DNA from: CAUZFZ01 sp963579025
Lineage (GTDB): Bacteria > Planctomycetota > Planctomycetia > Planctomycetales > Planctomycetaceae
Assembly (NCBI GenBank): GCA_963579025.1
Contig: CAUZFZ010000016.1
Location: 28,461-92,460, forward strand
Length of the DNA stretch: 64,000 nucleotides
Direction: 5' to 3'
Shown here: positions 1 through 9,430 of the stretch, one piece after another
Position numbering within the stretch: the stretch's first letter is position 1
Layout: the number at the start of each line of letters is the position of its first letter
Program-made: the position numbers and the translations under genes
Notes under the pieces: generated by a model
Databases searched by the model: none
The model's input: only the letters and a program-made list of their open reading frames with translations
What the model was told of the DNA's origin: nothing

Positions 1-1
1 C

Positions 2-2839
2 GAGCAGTTTCGCGTAGAGCTGACCAATGCCCGGAACGCAGTGGTCATCGATGCGGTGGGTGTGGCGACGATCGTCGATGACGTCGACGGCCCAGTGCAA
101 ACCGTGCTGCTGGACTTCGATTCGAGTACCGACACGTCCTTCGATCACTTCTACACGCCAATCGAGCGCAACGCGATTCAGGCTCGGCTGGAAGAAGACT
201 ACGCGCAGTTCAGTGTAGTCTTCACTCAGGTCCGCCCGATCTTCGGCATCTTCTCGACGTTGATCTTCAATGAGCCGCCACCGGGCGGCCTTGCGGATGA
301 AGTCGACTTCCGAAACATCAATCTCGGATTGAACGCAACGATTGACATAAACCAGTTCCTGGGTGGCTTTGGCGGGCTTCCAGCGACGACGAACAACTTC
401 ATCGAACTGTCCGCGAAAGTCGCGGCGCACGAACTGGGCCACCTGATGGGGCTGCGGCACAACGATGCATTCGGACCGGTCGGTTCCGGCATCGCCAGTA
501 CCGTGGCACCCACGCTCTATAACCCACCGTATCCTGGCCCTACCGCTGCAAACGAATCGAACAATCACATCATGGGTTCTCCGGCCGGGACGGGAGAAAC
601 GCTGCTGGATGCCGTCAGCGGCCAGTTCTTCGGCGCCCGGTCGGCCGTCAAACTGTCGATGTTCGCCTTTCAGGGACAGGTGCTGAACGAATTGATGGGA
701 TCGCACGGGACTCCGGCCACCGCGCAACCAATCGAACTTGAAGATCTACCCGTTCCCAACACGGAACTCTCGGGAGTCCTGGCCGGACAGGTCTTCGACG
801 TTCAGGCCACGTCCGTCCTCGGGAACATTGACGTCGCCGGAGAAGCCGACCTGTATTCGTTCAATGCGACGGAGGGTGACCTGATCAACATCGAGGTCAT
901 GTCAATAGTCTTCGCCGGCTCCCCCACGCGCCGCTTCGGTGCGCTCATCGACCCGATTCTGAGCGTGGTCGATGCGACTGGTACCCCGATTCCCTACTTC
1001 GCTGGCACGGCCGTCAACAATGACGGGACAGAGTCCGGGTTCCCGGATCTGGATTCGACCATCATTGATCTGACCATTCCCGCGACGGGCCAGTTCTTTA
1101 TTCAGGTCCAGGAAGCCTCGGGCATGAGCACCGGGGGATACGAGTTGTTCGTGTGGACCTTTGAAGCGAACGATCCGGTCTTCCTCGAACCTGGGCTTCG
1201 GGCCGCGCCGTTTGTGCAGGTCACGCTGCTCGGCGGAAACGGCAACGACACACTCAACGGTTCAGATGGGGCAGATCTCATCGTTGGCGGCAGCGGCAGC
1301 GACAGCATCAGTGGGAATGCGGAAAACGATTCGATCTTTGCTGGCAGTGGAGAGGACACCGTTCAGGGAGACGCCGGCAACGATCTCGTCCTCGGGCAGG
1401 GCGGTGACGACACTCTAGAGGGCGGCGCGGGTGACGATTTCGTCAACGGAGGTGCTGGCGTTGACACGGTCTTCGGTGACGACTCGCTGGGCCTGACATC
1501 CGGTAACGACACGCTTTCGGGCGGGTCTCGGAACGACGCGCTGTTTGGCGGAGCTGGTAACGATGTCATCTTCGGTGGTGCCGGACGCGACATCATCAAC
1601 GGTGGCGACAACGATGACACCCTCTTTGGTCAGGGCGGCGCAGACATCATCAACGGCGGAGCCGGGGAAGATCGGATCGTGTGGCGCACTGACGGTGACG
1701 ACACTGTCGACGGCGGTGCGGGACGTGACGAAGTCGAAGTTCGAGGTACGAATCGCACGGACCGATTCCTGATCAGTCAGGATGGGACCACCCTGCAGAT
1801 CACTGAAGGCAACAGCACGCTGAACATTGGTCGGGACGAAGCGGTCGTGGCCAACACCACCGAGGCTGTCATCATCAACGCCCGTGGCGCGTTCGATCGG
1901 ATCGACATCGACACCGTCGACAACGTCGGCGCGATTCACATTCTCGTCAATGCAGGCTCCGGCAACGATGTCGTGAATGGAGCCGGGGCGCGAGTGGGCA
2001 ACGTGCGTCTGATTATCGATGGCGGAACCGGAGCCGACACGCTCACTGGTACGGGCGACGGAGACGTGATCTTCGGGCGTGACGGCACCGACTTGATCTT
2101 CGGCCGCGGCGGCAACGACACGCTGTTCGGTGGCGATGATGCGGACACGCTTGACGGACAGGCAGGCGACGACGTGCTGTTTGGAGAAAATCGCAACGAC
2201 GTGTTGCGAGGCGGATCGGGGAACGATTCGGCCGATGGCAGCACGGGCAACGATACGCTGGATGGAGGCGAAGGCGACGACACGCTGACGGGCGGATTTG
2301 GCCGCGACGTTGTCAACGGGATGGACGGTGATGACCTGCTGACCGGCAACGATGGTGCTGACCAACTGCTGGGAGGAACCGGCAACGATACTCTCGATGG
2401 TGGAAAACACGACGACACGCTGATCGGCCAGGCGGGCGACGACACCATCTTTGGTGACGATGGCGACGACTTCATCAACGGCAATGGCGGCGACGATTCG
2501 ATCGACGGCGCGGACGGCGACGACACGATCATGGGCGGCATGGGCAATGACTTCATCGCTGGCAACGACGGAAACGATCTGATCAACGGCCAGGCCGGAG
2601 CGGACATCATCGTTGGTGGCGACGGCCGTGATTCCATCCAGGGCGGCAGTGGCAACGACCTCCTGTTCGGGAACCTGGGCAGCGATGGTCTCAGCGGAAA
2701 CGCGGGCTCAGACACGATCGATGCTGGCGAGGGGACCGATCTGATCAACAATCCAGAAGCCCGCGACAGCATCTTTGACAACGGCAGAGAATTCCCGTTG
2801 ACCCTCGCGCTGCGCGAGCTGTTCAATCGGATCTCTTAG
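2..2839 (+). CDS. Secreted RTX-repeat metzincin-like protease, 5' end outside window
   Basis: The reading frame is open from the first bases, before the first in-frame GTG at 41. The residues encoded there (ending ATIVDD) look like the last strand of a Calx-beta domain, so the gene starts upstream of the window. A zinc-binding metzincin signature HELGHLMGLRH lies at about 428-460. A prepeptidase C-terminal (PPC)-like beta domain follows at about 820-1160. From about 1220 to 2780 there are long runs of Ca-binding RTX nonapeptides (GGxGNDxL type), interrupted at about 1740-1980 by a non-repeat segment. Known for the families: RTX repeats fold on calcium outside the cell, and metzincins are zinc endopeptidases. 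I infer a large exported or surface protease or adhesin. The typical T1SS C-terminal signal is not obvious. It could be an adhesin with an inactive protease domain. Confidence 0.85.
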   Translation, partial: EQFRVELTNARNAVVIDAVGVATIVDDVDGPVQTVLLDFDSSTDTSFDHFYTPIERNAIQARLEEDYAQFSVVFTQVRPIFGIFSTLIFNEPPPGGLADEVDFRNINLGLNATIDINQFLGGFGGLPATTNNFIELSAKVAAHELGHLMGLRHNDAFGPVGSGIASTVAPTLYNPPYPGPTAANESNNHIMGSPAGTGETLLDAVSGQFFGARSAVKLSMFAFQGQVLNELMGSHGTPATAQPIELEDLPVPNTELSGVLAGQVFDVQATSVLGNIDVAGEADLYSFNATEGDLINIEVMSIVFAGSPTRRFGALIDPILSVVDATGTPIPYFAGTAVNNDGTESGFPDLDSTIIDLTIPATGQFFIQVQEASGMSTGGYELFVWTFEANDPVFLEPGLRAAPFVQVTLLGGNGNDTLNGSDGADLIVGGSGSDSISGNAENDSIFAGSGEDTVQGDAGNDLVLGQGGDDTLEGGAGDDFVNGGAGVDTVFGDDSLGLTSGNDTLSGGSRNDALFGGAGNDVIFGGAGRDIINGGDNDDTLFGQGGADIINGGAGEDRIVWRTDGDDTVDGGAGRDEVEVRGTNRTDRFLISQDGTTLQITEGNSTLNIGRDEAVVANTTEAVIINARGAFDRIDIDTVDNVGAIHILVNAGSGNDVVNGAGARVGNVRLIIDGGTGADTLTGTGDGDVIFGRDGTDLIFGRGGNDTLFGGDDADTLDGQAGDDVLFGENRNDVLRGGSGNDSADGSTGNDTLDGGEGDDTLTGGFGRDVVNGMDGDDLLTGNDGADQLLGGTGNDTLDGGKHDDTLIGQAGDDTIFGDDGDDFINGNGGDDSIDGADGDDTIMGGMGNDFIAGNDGNDLINGQAGADIIVGGDGRDSIQGGSGNDLLFGNLGSDGLSGNAGSDTIDAGEGTDLINNPEARDSIFDNGREFPLTLALRELFNRIS

Positions 2840-2842
2840 TAG

Positions 2843-2857
2843 CGGTCTCTGAGACCG
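2843..2857. repeat. Short palindrome after RTX gene
   Basis: CGGTCTC-T-GAGACCG is a perfect 7-bp inverted repeat starting 3 bases after the RTX stop codon. It has no T-run, so it is a weak terminator candidate. It resembles the other palindromes between genes in this window. Confidence 0.5.
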
Positions 2858-2946
2858 AAACACGCCGGACTGAATTCCGTTCCGACAGGCTGCCTACTAT
2901 GGTTCGGGCGCTCGTCTTCGCACCCGTTCGCAGTCACGGAACACAC

Positions 2947-3402
2947 ATGACAGCTCCGCAATCCATGAAGCCCTTCGCGCGTGAAGATCTGAAACCGGGT
3001 GAAAACCTGTGCGATCACTGCACCGCCAAGTGCTGCCGCTACTACGCCTTTCCCATTACGAAGCCGAAGACGTGGCAGGATTACGATTACGTCCGCTGGT
3101 ACCTCGTCCACGGCAAAGCCGCAATCTTTGTCGATGAGGGTACCTGGTACATCATGGTCTACGCGGACTGCAATCATCTGCTGCCGGATAACCGCTGCGG
3201 CATCTATGAGACGCGTCCGCAAATCTGTCGTGATTACACGACTGACGAGTGTGAGTACGACAACGACGGCGGCTATGACCAGTTTTTCGAGACGGCCGAC
3301 CAAATCAACGAGTACGCCGAGGCCATGCTGCCTCCGCGCAAACGGTCCCCGTGGTCGCTGGAATTGAAACGCAACCTCAGCCTGCCGGTCGTTTCCAGTT
3401 GA
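2947..3402 (+). CDS. YkgJ-family cysteine-cluster protein
   Basis: This is a 151-aa protein with the pattern CxxCxxxCC near the N-terminus (CDHCTAKCC), then a central CNHLL-x4-RC and a later RPQICRDY. This is the signature of the YkgJ / zinc- or iron-chelating cysteine-cluster family (formerly UPF0153). The metal and reaction are not established for this group. An in-frame ATG at 2899 would add 16 residues. I prefer 2947 because the extension has no family-like sequence. No signal peptide is visible, so it is probably cytosolic. A second, divergent YkgJ-like protein is encoded at 25252-25821. Confidence 0.8.
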   Translation: MTAPQSMKPFAREDLKPGENLCDHCTAKCCRYYAFPITKPKTWQDYDYVRWYLVHGKAAIFVDEGTWYIMVYADCNHLLPDNRCGIYETRPQICRDYTTDECEYDNDGGYDQFFETADQINEYAEAMLPPRKRSPWSLELKRNLSLPVVSS

Positions 3403-3540
3403 GCAACAGGTTCTTCCCGCGATCGACCGCCGCGACTCGTAGAACGAGCGGACTCGAAAATTGCCCCGTCCCTCTTCCCGAGAAGGACCAGGTGATTCGC
3501 CGTCGTTCTGCATCACCGTCGAAAAACACGGAGTTCTCCC

Positions 3541-4119
3541 ATGTGGTTCACAGAAGACGCGTGGTCGCCAATTATTCTGTGCGTCGTCGCGGGAGTGATC
3601 TTCTTCGTCGCCTGGTCGACAACCCGCAAGTCGGCGTTTCTACTGGCACTGCCTCTGCTGCTGCTGATCGCAATTACGCTCTTCTTTCTTGAGCGGGCGA
3701 TCGTGACAGACGGCGAACAGGTCGAGCAGAATCTCTTCAGCCTGATCGACACATTCGCCGAAGAGTCGCAGCAACTGGCCATGGGTTCGAACGAAATCCC
3801 CGATCAGGTGCGCTGCCACCATTACTTTTCGGACTCAAACACGACCGACCGCGCGCGTGTGGTGGCCGCCCTGATGGTTGTTCGCATCGACGATGGAATC
3901 AGCGTCAAGGACGTTGAGGTTCGGCTGACCAATGAGAACACACGAGCGGTGACGCATTTCCGTGCCAACGCAACGCTTTCCGCCGGGTCGTTCACCGGTC
4001 ACCATCCGTCTCGCTGGGAGCTGAGCTGGCAGAAAGAAGCCGGCGAATGGAAGATCACGCGAACGCGGATGCTCAGTGTCATGACCGGCGAGGAACAGAC
4101 TATCCCGCGGGTCGACTGA
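3541..4119 (+). CDS. Hypothetical membrane-anchored protein with NTF2-like C-terminal part
   Basis: The 192-aa product starts with two hydrophobic segments (about residues 9-26 and 31-48), separated by a short basic loop. A soluble domain of about 140 residues follows. Its strand pattern ends in WELSWQKEAGEWKITRTR, which resembles the SnoaL/NTF2-like cone fold. A GGAG lies 7 bases before the ATG. The function is not recognised. The fold assignment is inference from the W-x3-W-x3-G-x-W-x-I pattern. A palindromic element follows directly downstream. Confidence 0.65.
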   Translation: MWFTEDAWSPIILCVVAGVIFFVAWSTTRKSAFLLALPLLLLIAITLFFLERAIVTDGEQVEQNLFSLIDTFAEESQQLAMGSNEIPDQVRCHHYFSDSNTTDRARVVAALMVVRIDDGISVKDVEVRLTNENTRAVTHFRANATLSAGSFTGHHPSRWELSWQKEAGEWKITRTRMLSVMTGEEQTIPRVD

Positions 4120-4131
4120 TGTCTGTTCCTT

Positions 4132-4310
4132 GTTTAACCGCGCCCCAGAGGAGTCTGCGTTATCCGTCTGCGAGTACGACGAAAAACTGGCCGCAGACTC
4201 CGCCGGGAAGCGCGTCGTCGGCAACGCGCTGCCCGACGGAATCTGCCGATGACAGGTTAAACCAGATGGGTCGGTCGCTGGCGGCAGATTCCTCTGGGGC
4301 GCGGTTAAAC
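4132..4310. repeat. Nested palindromic element (REP-like), 179 bp
   Basis: Outer arms at 4132-4158 and 4284-4310 are 27-nt inverted copies with one or two mismatches (GTTTAACCGCGCCCCAGAGG...). Inside them is a second imperfect inverted repeat, 4193-4214 against 4225-4246, with 22-nt arms and 3 mismatches. A further GGTTAAAC occurs at 4255-4262. The element fills almost the whole gap between two same-strand genes. I see no coding potential. This is consistent with a REP/BIME-type mobile palindrome or a transcript-stabilising structure. Confidence 0.75.
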
Positions 4311-4338
4311 GACACACTCACCACCAGCGAGACACAAC

Positions 4339-5295
4339 ATGCCAATCGACTTCAAGAACGCGGCGTTGCCGTCCGAAGCAGCGGACTCGGCGGTTTCTCC
4401 GGCGACGATCATCGCCTTCACGGAAGGTCCGGCCGCGGCGGCCAATGGCAAAGTCTATTTCAGCGACATCGCCAACAATCGGATCATGTGCTTTGATCCG
4501 GCGACCGATCAGACCGACGTTTTTCGCCAGCCGAGTGGTCGAGCCAACGGTCTGCTGTTCGATGCGCAGGGCCGTCTGCTCGCCTGCGAAGGCAACGAGT
4601 TCGGTCCTGACGACGGTAACCGCCGCATCACTCGCACCGACATGGACACCGGCGAGATCGAAGTTCTTACCGAGCAGTTCGAGGGCAAACGGTACAACGC
4701 TCCCAACGACATCGCCGCACTGAGTAACGGCCTGATCTTCTTCACCGACCCCTGCTACGGCGATCCGGCGACAATGGAGCTGGATCACCATTCGGTTTAT
4801 CGCATCGATCTGGACGGCTCGGTCACGCGCGTCCTGACGCAGCCGGAGATCCAGCGGCCCAACGGCATCTCCATCAGCCCGGACGAGCGAACGCTCTATC
4901 TGGTCGACAGTTGCCCGGTCGTGGGCGGCAACCGAAAGATCTGGGCGTTTGATTTGTCGGACTCGGGCGCGTTGAGCAATCAGCGCGTTGTCATTGACTT
5001 CGCTCCCGGACGAGGCGGCGATGGTATGGCCGTCGCGCAAAACGGCGATCTGTATATTGCGGCCGGAATTTCCGCACCGCGCGGTCCGCACGAGTCGGCG
5101 GACGTCCCGCCCGGCATCTGGGTCGTGACACCAGCCGGTGAAGTCAAAGGCCGCATTCCGATTCCGGAAGACGTACTCACAAACGTGACATTCGGCGGCG
5201 GCGACCTGCAGACCCTGTTCATCGCCGCCGGTAAGACACTGTTTTCGATCCGCGTGTCGACACCGGGATTCGTCGTCCATCGGAAACCGCAGTAA
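4339..5295 (+). CDS. SMP-30/gluconolactonase (LRE) family protein
   Basis: This is a 318-aa six-bladed propeller enzyme of the SMP-30/gluconolactonase/LRE family. Visible signatures are TEGP with the metal-ligand Glu at residue 29, [17 protein letters not shown], the YNAPNDIA block holding a conserved Asn, and [18 protein letters not shown] with the conserved Asp. Family members hydrolyse sugar lactones or organophosphates using a divalent metal. The substrate here is unknown. There is no signal peptide, unlike many planctomycete paralogues, so it is probably cytosolic. Length is normal for the family. Confidence 0.9.
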   Translation: MPIDFKNAALPSEAADSAVSPATIIAFTEGPAAAANGKVYFSDIANNRIMCFDPATDQTDVFRQPSGRANGLLFDAQGRLLACEGNEFGPDDGNRRITRTDMDTGEIEVLTEQFEGKRYNAPNDIAALSNGLIFFTDPCYGDPATMELDHHSVYRIDLDGSVTRVLTQPEIQRPNGISISPDERTLYLVDSCPVVGGNRKIWAFDLSDSGALSNQRVVIDFAPGRGGDGMAVAQNGDLYIAAGISAPRGPHESADVPPGIWVVTPAGEVKGRIPIPEDVLTNVTFGGGDLQTLFIAAGKTLFSIRVSTPGFVVHRKPQ

Positions 5296-5318
5296 ACTAA
5301 GCCCTGATTGAAAAGTCA

Positions 5319-5392
5319 GTAGGATGGGCACTCCTGCCCGTCCCAAGCCTGAAGTCCATTGAAAACTGGACGGGCAAGAGTGCCCATCCTAC
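5319..5392. repeat. Long hairpin (REP-like)
   Basis: The arms GTAGGATGGGCACTCCTGCC... (5319-5343) and its inverse (5368-5392) are 25 nt with a single mismatch around a 24-nt loop. The element lies between the lactonase and methyltransferase genes. It could end lactonase transcription, but no T-tract follows. It is probably one of the dispersed palindromes. Confidence 0.75.
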
Positions 5393-5493
5393 TACTGACG
5401 TCGAGTCTTCAGGCAGAGCCTGCAACACGCATCTCGCGGTTCAGAGCTACGACGAAAACAACCGACCCAACCATTTCCGGCTACGGAGAGCCC

Positions 5494-6126
5494 ATGTCCG
5501 AACTGACCGCCGCCGAGTCATTCGCCCGGCAATGCCAGGGTCTCGACTGCGGCGCGATCCTCGCCGATCCGCCGTGGCAGTTTTCCAACCGCACGGGAAA
5601 AATCGCCCCCGAACATCGACGCCTCAACCGCTATTCGACGCTGACACTGGACGAGATCAAGGCAATCCCTGTCCATCTTGCTGGCGCTGCAAGCAGTCAT
5701 TTATATCTGTGGGTACCGAACGCACTGCTGGCGGAAGGTCTGGCCGTTATGGAAGCCTGGGGCTTCCAGTACAAAACCAACATCGTCTGGCACAAAGTCC
5801 GCAAGGACGGCGGGCCGGACGGTCGCGGTGTCGGTTTCTACTTTCGCAACACAACGGAACTGGTGCTGTTCGGAGTCCGCGGCCGTCTCCGCACGCTGGC
5901 CCCTGGCCGGCGACAGGTCAACATTCTCAAGACACGCAAGCGCGAACACTCGCGCAAACCCGACGAACTTTACGACCTGATCGAAGCCTGCAGTCCGGGT
6001 CCGTACCTGGAACTCTTTGCGCGAGGAACTCACAGTGAGGCGTGGCATCCGTGGGGCAACCAGGCCGACGACTACGAGCCAGACTGGCCGACCTACTCAA
6101 ATCACAGTCAGGCCAAGAAAGCCTGA
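5494..6126 (+). CDS. MT-A70 family adenine N6-methyltransferase
   Basis: The 210-aa protein has the catalytic tetrad DPPW at residues 25-28, preceded by GAILA. Later it has NIVWHK, NTTELVLFGVRG and a C-terminal SPGPYLELFARG block, all typical of the MT-A70 family. These enzymes transfer a methyl group from SAM to adenine N6 in DNA (bacterial members) or RNA (eukaryotic members). The start at 5494 is chosen because GGAG sits 4 bases upstream; an upstream ATG at 5359 lies inside the hairpin region. No restriction endonuclease gene is adjacent, so it is probably an orphan or phage-derived methyltransferase. Confidence 0.88.
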   Translation: MSELTAAESFARQCQGLDCGAILADPPWQFSNRTGKIAPEHRRLNRYSTLTLDEIKAIPVHLAGAASSHLYLWVPNALLAEGLAVMEAWGFQYKTNIVWHKVRKDGGPDGRGVGFYFRNTTELVLFGVRGRLRTLAPGRRQVNILKTRKREHSRKPDELYDLIEACSPGPYLELFARGTHSEAWHPWGNQADDYEPDWPTYSNHSQAKKA

Positions 6127-6168
6127 CTTCCCTATTCTTCACACATCGCGTCCACTGGAGTACTCATC

Positions 6169-6624
6169 GTGTTTGGGCGTTTGCTGATTCTGTTCATCGT
6201 GGTCCCGCTGGTCGAACTGTGGCTGTTGCTGCGGATCGGCAGTCGTCTTGGACCAGGTCCGACGATCGCACTCGTCATCGTCACCGGAACTCTGGGAGCG
6301 GCACTGTCGCGGCGGCAAGGGGTGCAGACCTGGCATGCCATTCAGAACGAGATGCGGCAGGGGCGTGCGCCGGGAGCCATGCTGGTTGACGCGCTGCTGA
6401 TCTTCGTCGCCGGTCTGCTGCTGATTACGCCTGGCGTACTGACGGATGTTGTGGGATTTGCGTTCCTGCTGCCGCCGTGCCGCGCGGTGATTCGGAAACG
6501 GCTGCGCGAATCCATGCACGTTCAGGTCAGTGGGTTCACTCCGCCGGGAGCCGCGCCAGGCGCACCGCCTCAGCGCGACGATGTGATCGATGCGGAGTTC
6601 ACACGCCGGACAGATGACGAGTAG
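6169..6624 (+). CDS. fxsA: FxsA family membrane protein
   Basis: This 151-aa protein starts with GTG, with TGGAG upstream. The N-terminal pattern LILFIVVPLVELWLLLRIGS and the following TGTLGAALSRRQG segment are diagnostic of FxsA. A further hydrophobic pair lies around residues 68-105 (LLITPGVLTDVVGFAFLLPP). E. coli FxsA is an inner-membrane protein that relieves phage T7 exclusion by the F plasmid when overproduced; its native role is unknown. The cytoplasmic tail is short and rich in Pro, Ala and Asp. Confidence 0.92.
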   Translation: MFGRLLILFIVVPLVELWLLLRIGSRLGPGPTIALVIVTGTLGAALSRRQGVQTWHAIQNEMRQGRAPGAMLVDALLIFVAGLLLITPGVLTDVVGFAFLLPPCRAVIRKRLRESMHVQVSGFTPPGAAPGAPPQRDDVIDAEFTRRTDDE

Positions 6625-6726
6625 CTGCGTGGGCGAAATTCGCGGAAACAGTTGACTCGGTGCGTCGATTTCGAGGAGGCTGGATGCCCCGCCTTCGCAT
6701 CCCGCCTCCGTCGATTGGGACCAGTC

Positions 6727-9348
6727 ATGGCCCGCCTGCCGCTTTCATTGATGATTCTGTCGTTGTGTTACGGAACAGGTTCCGCTGACGACGCTTTGAC
6801 ATTCGAGCGGGATGTGCGGCCCATCCTGAAAGCTCATTGTTTTCAGTGTCATGGGGAGTCGGGCGAGCGAGAAGGTGAACTGGATCTGCGCCTGCGGCGT
6901 CTGATGGCAACCGGCGGAGAAAGTGGACCAGCGATCGTGCCTGGCAAGCCGGACAAGAGCCTGCTGGTCGAACGCATTCGAGACGGAGAAATGCCTCCGC
7001 TGGAGGATGCGTCAAAGCGCGTGCCTGCGGAGCAGCTCGACATCATCGTCCGCTGGATCGCAGCCGGAGCCGTCACGGCCCGCGACGAACCGAAGCAGAT
7101 TGACGACGGCGTTTTGATTACGGCTGAAGAGCGCGCCTGGTGGTCGTTTCAGCCCGTGCAGCGGCCGGCCATACCGGTTCCGCAGGCAAGTGGACTCATC
7201 AGGACGCCAGTGGATGCGTTTCTGCTGACGCGACTGGAACGCGACGCATTGTCGTTCGCCGCGGATGCGGACCGCGTCACGCTCATTCGACGGGTTTACT
7301 TTGATCTCGTCGGCGTGCCACCCGATCCCGAGGACGTGCGGCGTTTCCTCGCGGATGATTCACCCGATGCCGTGTCGCGGCTGATCGATCGACTGCTCAA
7401 TTCTCCGTGGTACGGAGATCGCTGGGGACGACACTGGCTGGACGTGGCCGGGTACGCGGACTCGGAAGGTTACACGAACGATGATGTCGAGCGGCCATGG
7501 GCATGGAAATACCGCGACTGGGTGATTCGCTCGCTCAACGCCGACAAGCCGTTCGACGAGTTCATTCGCGAGCAGCTTGCTGGTGACGAAATGGTCAAGC
7601 CGCCGTACCCGGAACTGTCTTCGGAAGACATCGCGCGGCTGACAGCCACCGGCTTCCTGCGCATGGCTCCGGACGGAACTGGCGGCGGAGCTAACAACGT
7701 CGAGCTGGCAAAGAACCAGGTCATGGCAGAGACGATCAAGGTTGTGTCGACGTCGATGCTCGGTCTGACAGTGGGCTGCGCCCAGTGTCATGATCATCGC
7801 TACGACCCGATTCCGCAGGCGGATTACTATCGCATGCGAGCAATCTTTGAGCCGACATACAACTGGAAGGCCTGGCGGACACCAAAGACGCGACGGGTGT
7901 CTCTGTACTCGGCCGCCGATAAGAAAAAGGCCGCAGAGATTGAAGCCGCAGCAAAGAAGATCGACGCGGCACGAATAGAGAAACAGACGGCCTTCATCGA
8001 GAGGACGTTTGAAAAGGAGCTGGCGAAACTGCCCGCCGAGATACGTGATGCCGCGCGGGCCGCGCGCGACACACCGGCAAAGGAACGATCGAAAGAGCAG
8101 GCCGCGCTCCTCAAGAAACACCCAAGCCTGAACGTCTCAGCCGGTTCACTGTATCTGTACGATCTCAAGGCTGCCGATGAGTTGAAGGCGATGACGGCGC
8201 GTGCCACGAAGCTCCGCGGCACAAAGCCGAAAGAAGAATTTGTGCGGGCCGTGACCGAGGTCCCCGGCCAGGTTCCCAACACGTTCCTGTTCATCCGCGG
8301 CGATCATGAACAGCCGAAACAGAAACTCGCGCCCGCCAGTCTGACTGTGCTGCACGCCGATCGCGAAGCCGCACAACTTCCAGCCAACGACGAAACCGTT
8401 CCGTCCACGGGGCGTCGGCTTGCCTGGGCACGGCGGTTGACCGACGGAACACATCCGTTGCTGGCGCGTGTGCTCGTCAATCGAGTCTGGATGCACCACT
8501 TCGGCCGCGGTCTGGTGAATACTCCAAGCGACTTCGGCGTGCTCGGTGATCGACCCACACATCCGAAACTGCTGGACTGGCTGGCATCCGAATTCGTCGC
8601 CAGTGGATGGAGCCTGAAGCAACTGCACAAGCAGATCATGACCTCAACCGCCTATCGCCAGACGGGATCAGTCGACAGCCAGGCGACCCGAACAATCGAT
8701 CCCGACAACACACTCTACTGGCGATTCCCACTCCGGCGACTGGATGCGGAAACCCTGCGAGATTCGGTCCTGGCTGTCGTCGGTAAACTCAGTGACAAGA
8801 GACACGGGGCGCCCATTCCGGTCATGGCAGATCGGGTGGGTCAATTCGTGATCGGCAAAGAGAATCTCAACGCCGGCCGACCGGGTGCTGTCATTCCGAT
8901 GAAGGGGGAAGAGTTCCGCAAGTCGGCATTCATTCAATCCCGTCGCTCGCGCCCGTTGACGGTCCTCGACACGTTCGATCTTCCGCGCATGGAGCCGAAT
9001 TGCAACAAGCGCAATGCATCGACCGTCGCCACACAATCACTGCTGTTGATCAACAGCGAGTTCATCGTCGGGATGTCCAATTACTTCGCTGCACGGCTGA
9101 AAGAAGAAGCCAGTTCAGATGTCGAGGGACAGATTCAGCTCGCATGGCGACTGGCGTTCGCTCGGGCAGCGACTGCCGACGAAGTCAACGAGTCGCTCGG
9201 ATATGTCACGACACAAACACAGCATTTTGAAAAGCACCCGGTACCGACTGCAGCGAAGAACAGCAAACCGCGAGATCCTGGTGACGTAGCGCTCGCCGGC
9301 TTCTGTCAGATGCTGCTGAGTTCCAACGAGTTTCTGTATATCGATTGA
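6727..9348 (+). CDS. PSCyt1-DUF1549-DUF1553 exported protein
   Basis: The protein is 873 aa when started at the ATG at 6727, which gives a signal peptide (MARLPLSLMILSLCYGTGSA). The longer frame from TTG 6652 lacks one. Domains in order: PSCyt1 with heme motif CFQCH (C38, C41, H42), DUF1549 at about residues 150-360 including a second CAQCH, a charged Lys/Ala-rich helical linker at about 390-500, then DUF1553 ending SNEFLYID. It is followed 82 bases later by a DUF1501 gene, the normal partner in planctomycetes. The biochemical function of this pair is not established. A role in handling polymers at the cell surface or periplasm is often proposed. Confidence 0.92.
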   Translation: MARLPLSLMILSLCYGTGSADDALTFERDVRPILKAHCFQCHGESGEREGELDLRLRRLMATGGESGPAIVPGKPDKSLLVERIRDGEMPPLEDASKRVPAEQLDIIVRWIAAGAVTARDEPKQIDDGVLITAEERAWWSFQPVQRPAIPVPQASGLIRTPVDAFLLTRLERDALSFAADADRVTLIRRVYFDLVGVPPDPEDVRRFLADDSPDAVSRLIDRLLNSPWYGDRWGRHWLDVAGYADSEGYTNDDVERPWAWKYRDWVIRSLNADKPFDEFIREQLAGDEMVKPPYPELSSEDIARLTATGFLRMAPDGTGGGANNVELAKNQVMAETIKVVSTSMLGLTVGCAQCHDHRYDPIPQADYYRMRAIFEPTYNWKAWRTPKTRRVSLYSAADKKKAAEIEAAAKKIDAARIEKQTAFIERTFEKELAKLPAEIRDAARAARDTPAKERSKEQAALLKKHPSLNVSAGSLYLYDLKAADELKAMTARATKLRGTKPKEEFVRAVTEVPGQVPNTFLFIRGDHEQPKQKLAPASLTVLHADREAAQLPANDETVPSTGRRLAWARRLTDGTHPLLARVLVNRVWMHHFGRGLVNTPSDFGVLGDRPTHPKLLDWLASEFVASGWSLKQLHKQIMTSTAYRQTGSVDSQATRTIDPDNTLYWRFPLRRLDAETLRDSVLAVVGKLSDKRHGAPIPVMADRVGQFVIGKENLNAGRPGAVIPMKGEEFRKSAFIQSRRSRPLTVLDTFDLPRMEPNCNKRNASTVATQSLLLINSEFIVGMSNYFAARLKEEASSDVEGQIQLAWRLAFARAATADEVNESLGYVTTQTQHFEKHPVPTAAKNSKPRDPGDVALAGFCQMLLSSNEFLYID

Positions 9349-9430
9349 ATCGCTGCACAAAGTCGTCCGGCCGTCCGTGTCGCCTGACGGTGAGACTGCA
9401 ACGATCTGTGACTTCAAACCAGAGTATTCC

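Noticed and set aside
1415..2826. Long minus-strand open frames opposite the RTX gene
   Set aside because: They are by-products of the regular GGxGxD codon pattern. The residues are biased and show no domain; the plus strand has clear RTX repeats.
4047..4496. Plus-strand open frame through the nested palindrome
   Set aside because: It crosses the palindromic element and overlaps two better genes; its residues are low-complexity products of the repeat.
5494..6126. Restriction-modification system
   Set aside because: Only the MT-A70 methyltransferase is present. Neighbours are a lactonase and FxsA, with no endonuclease.
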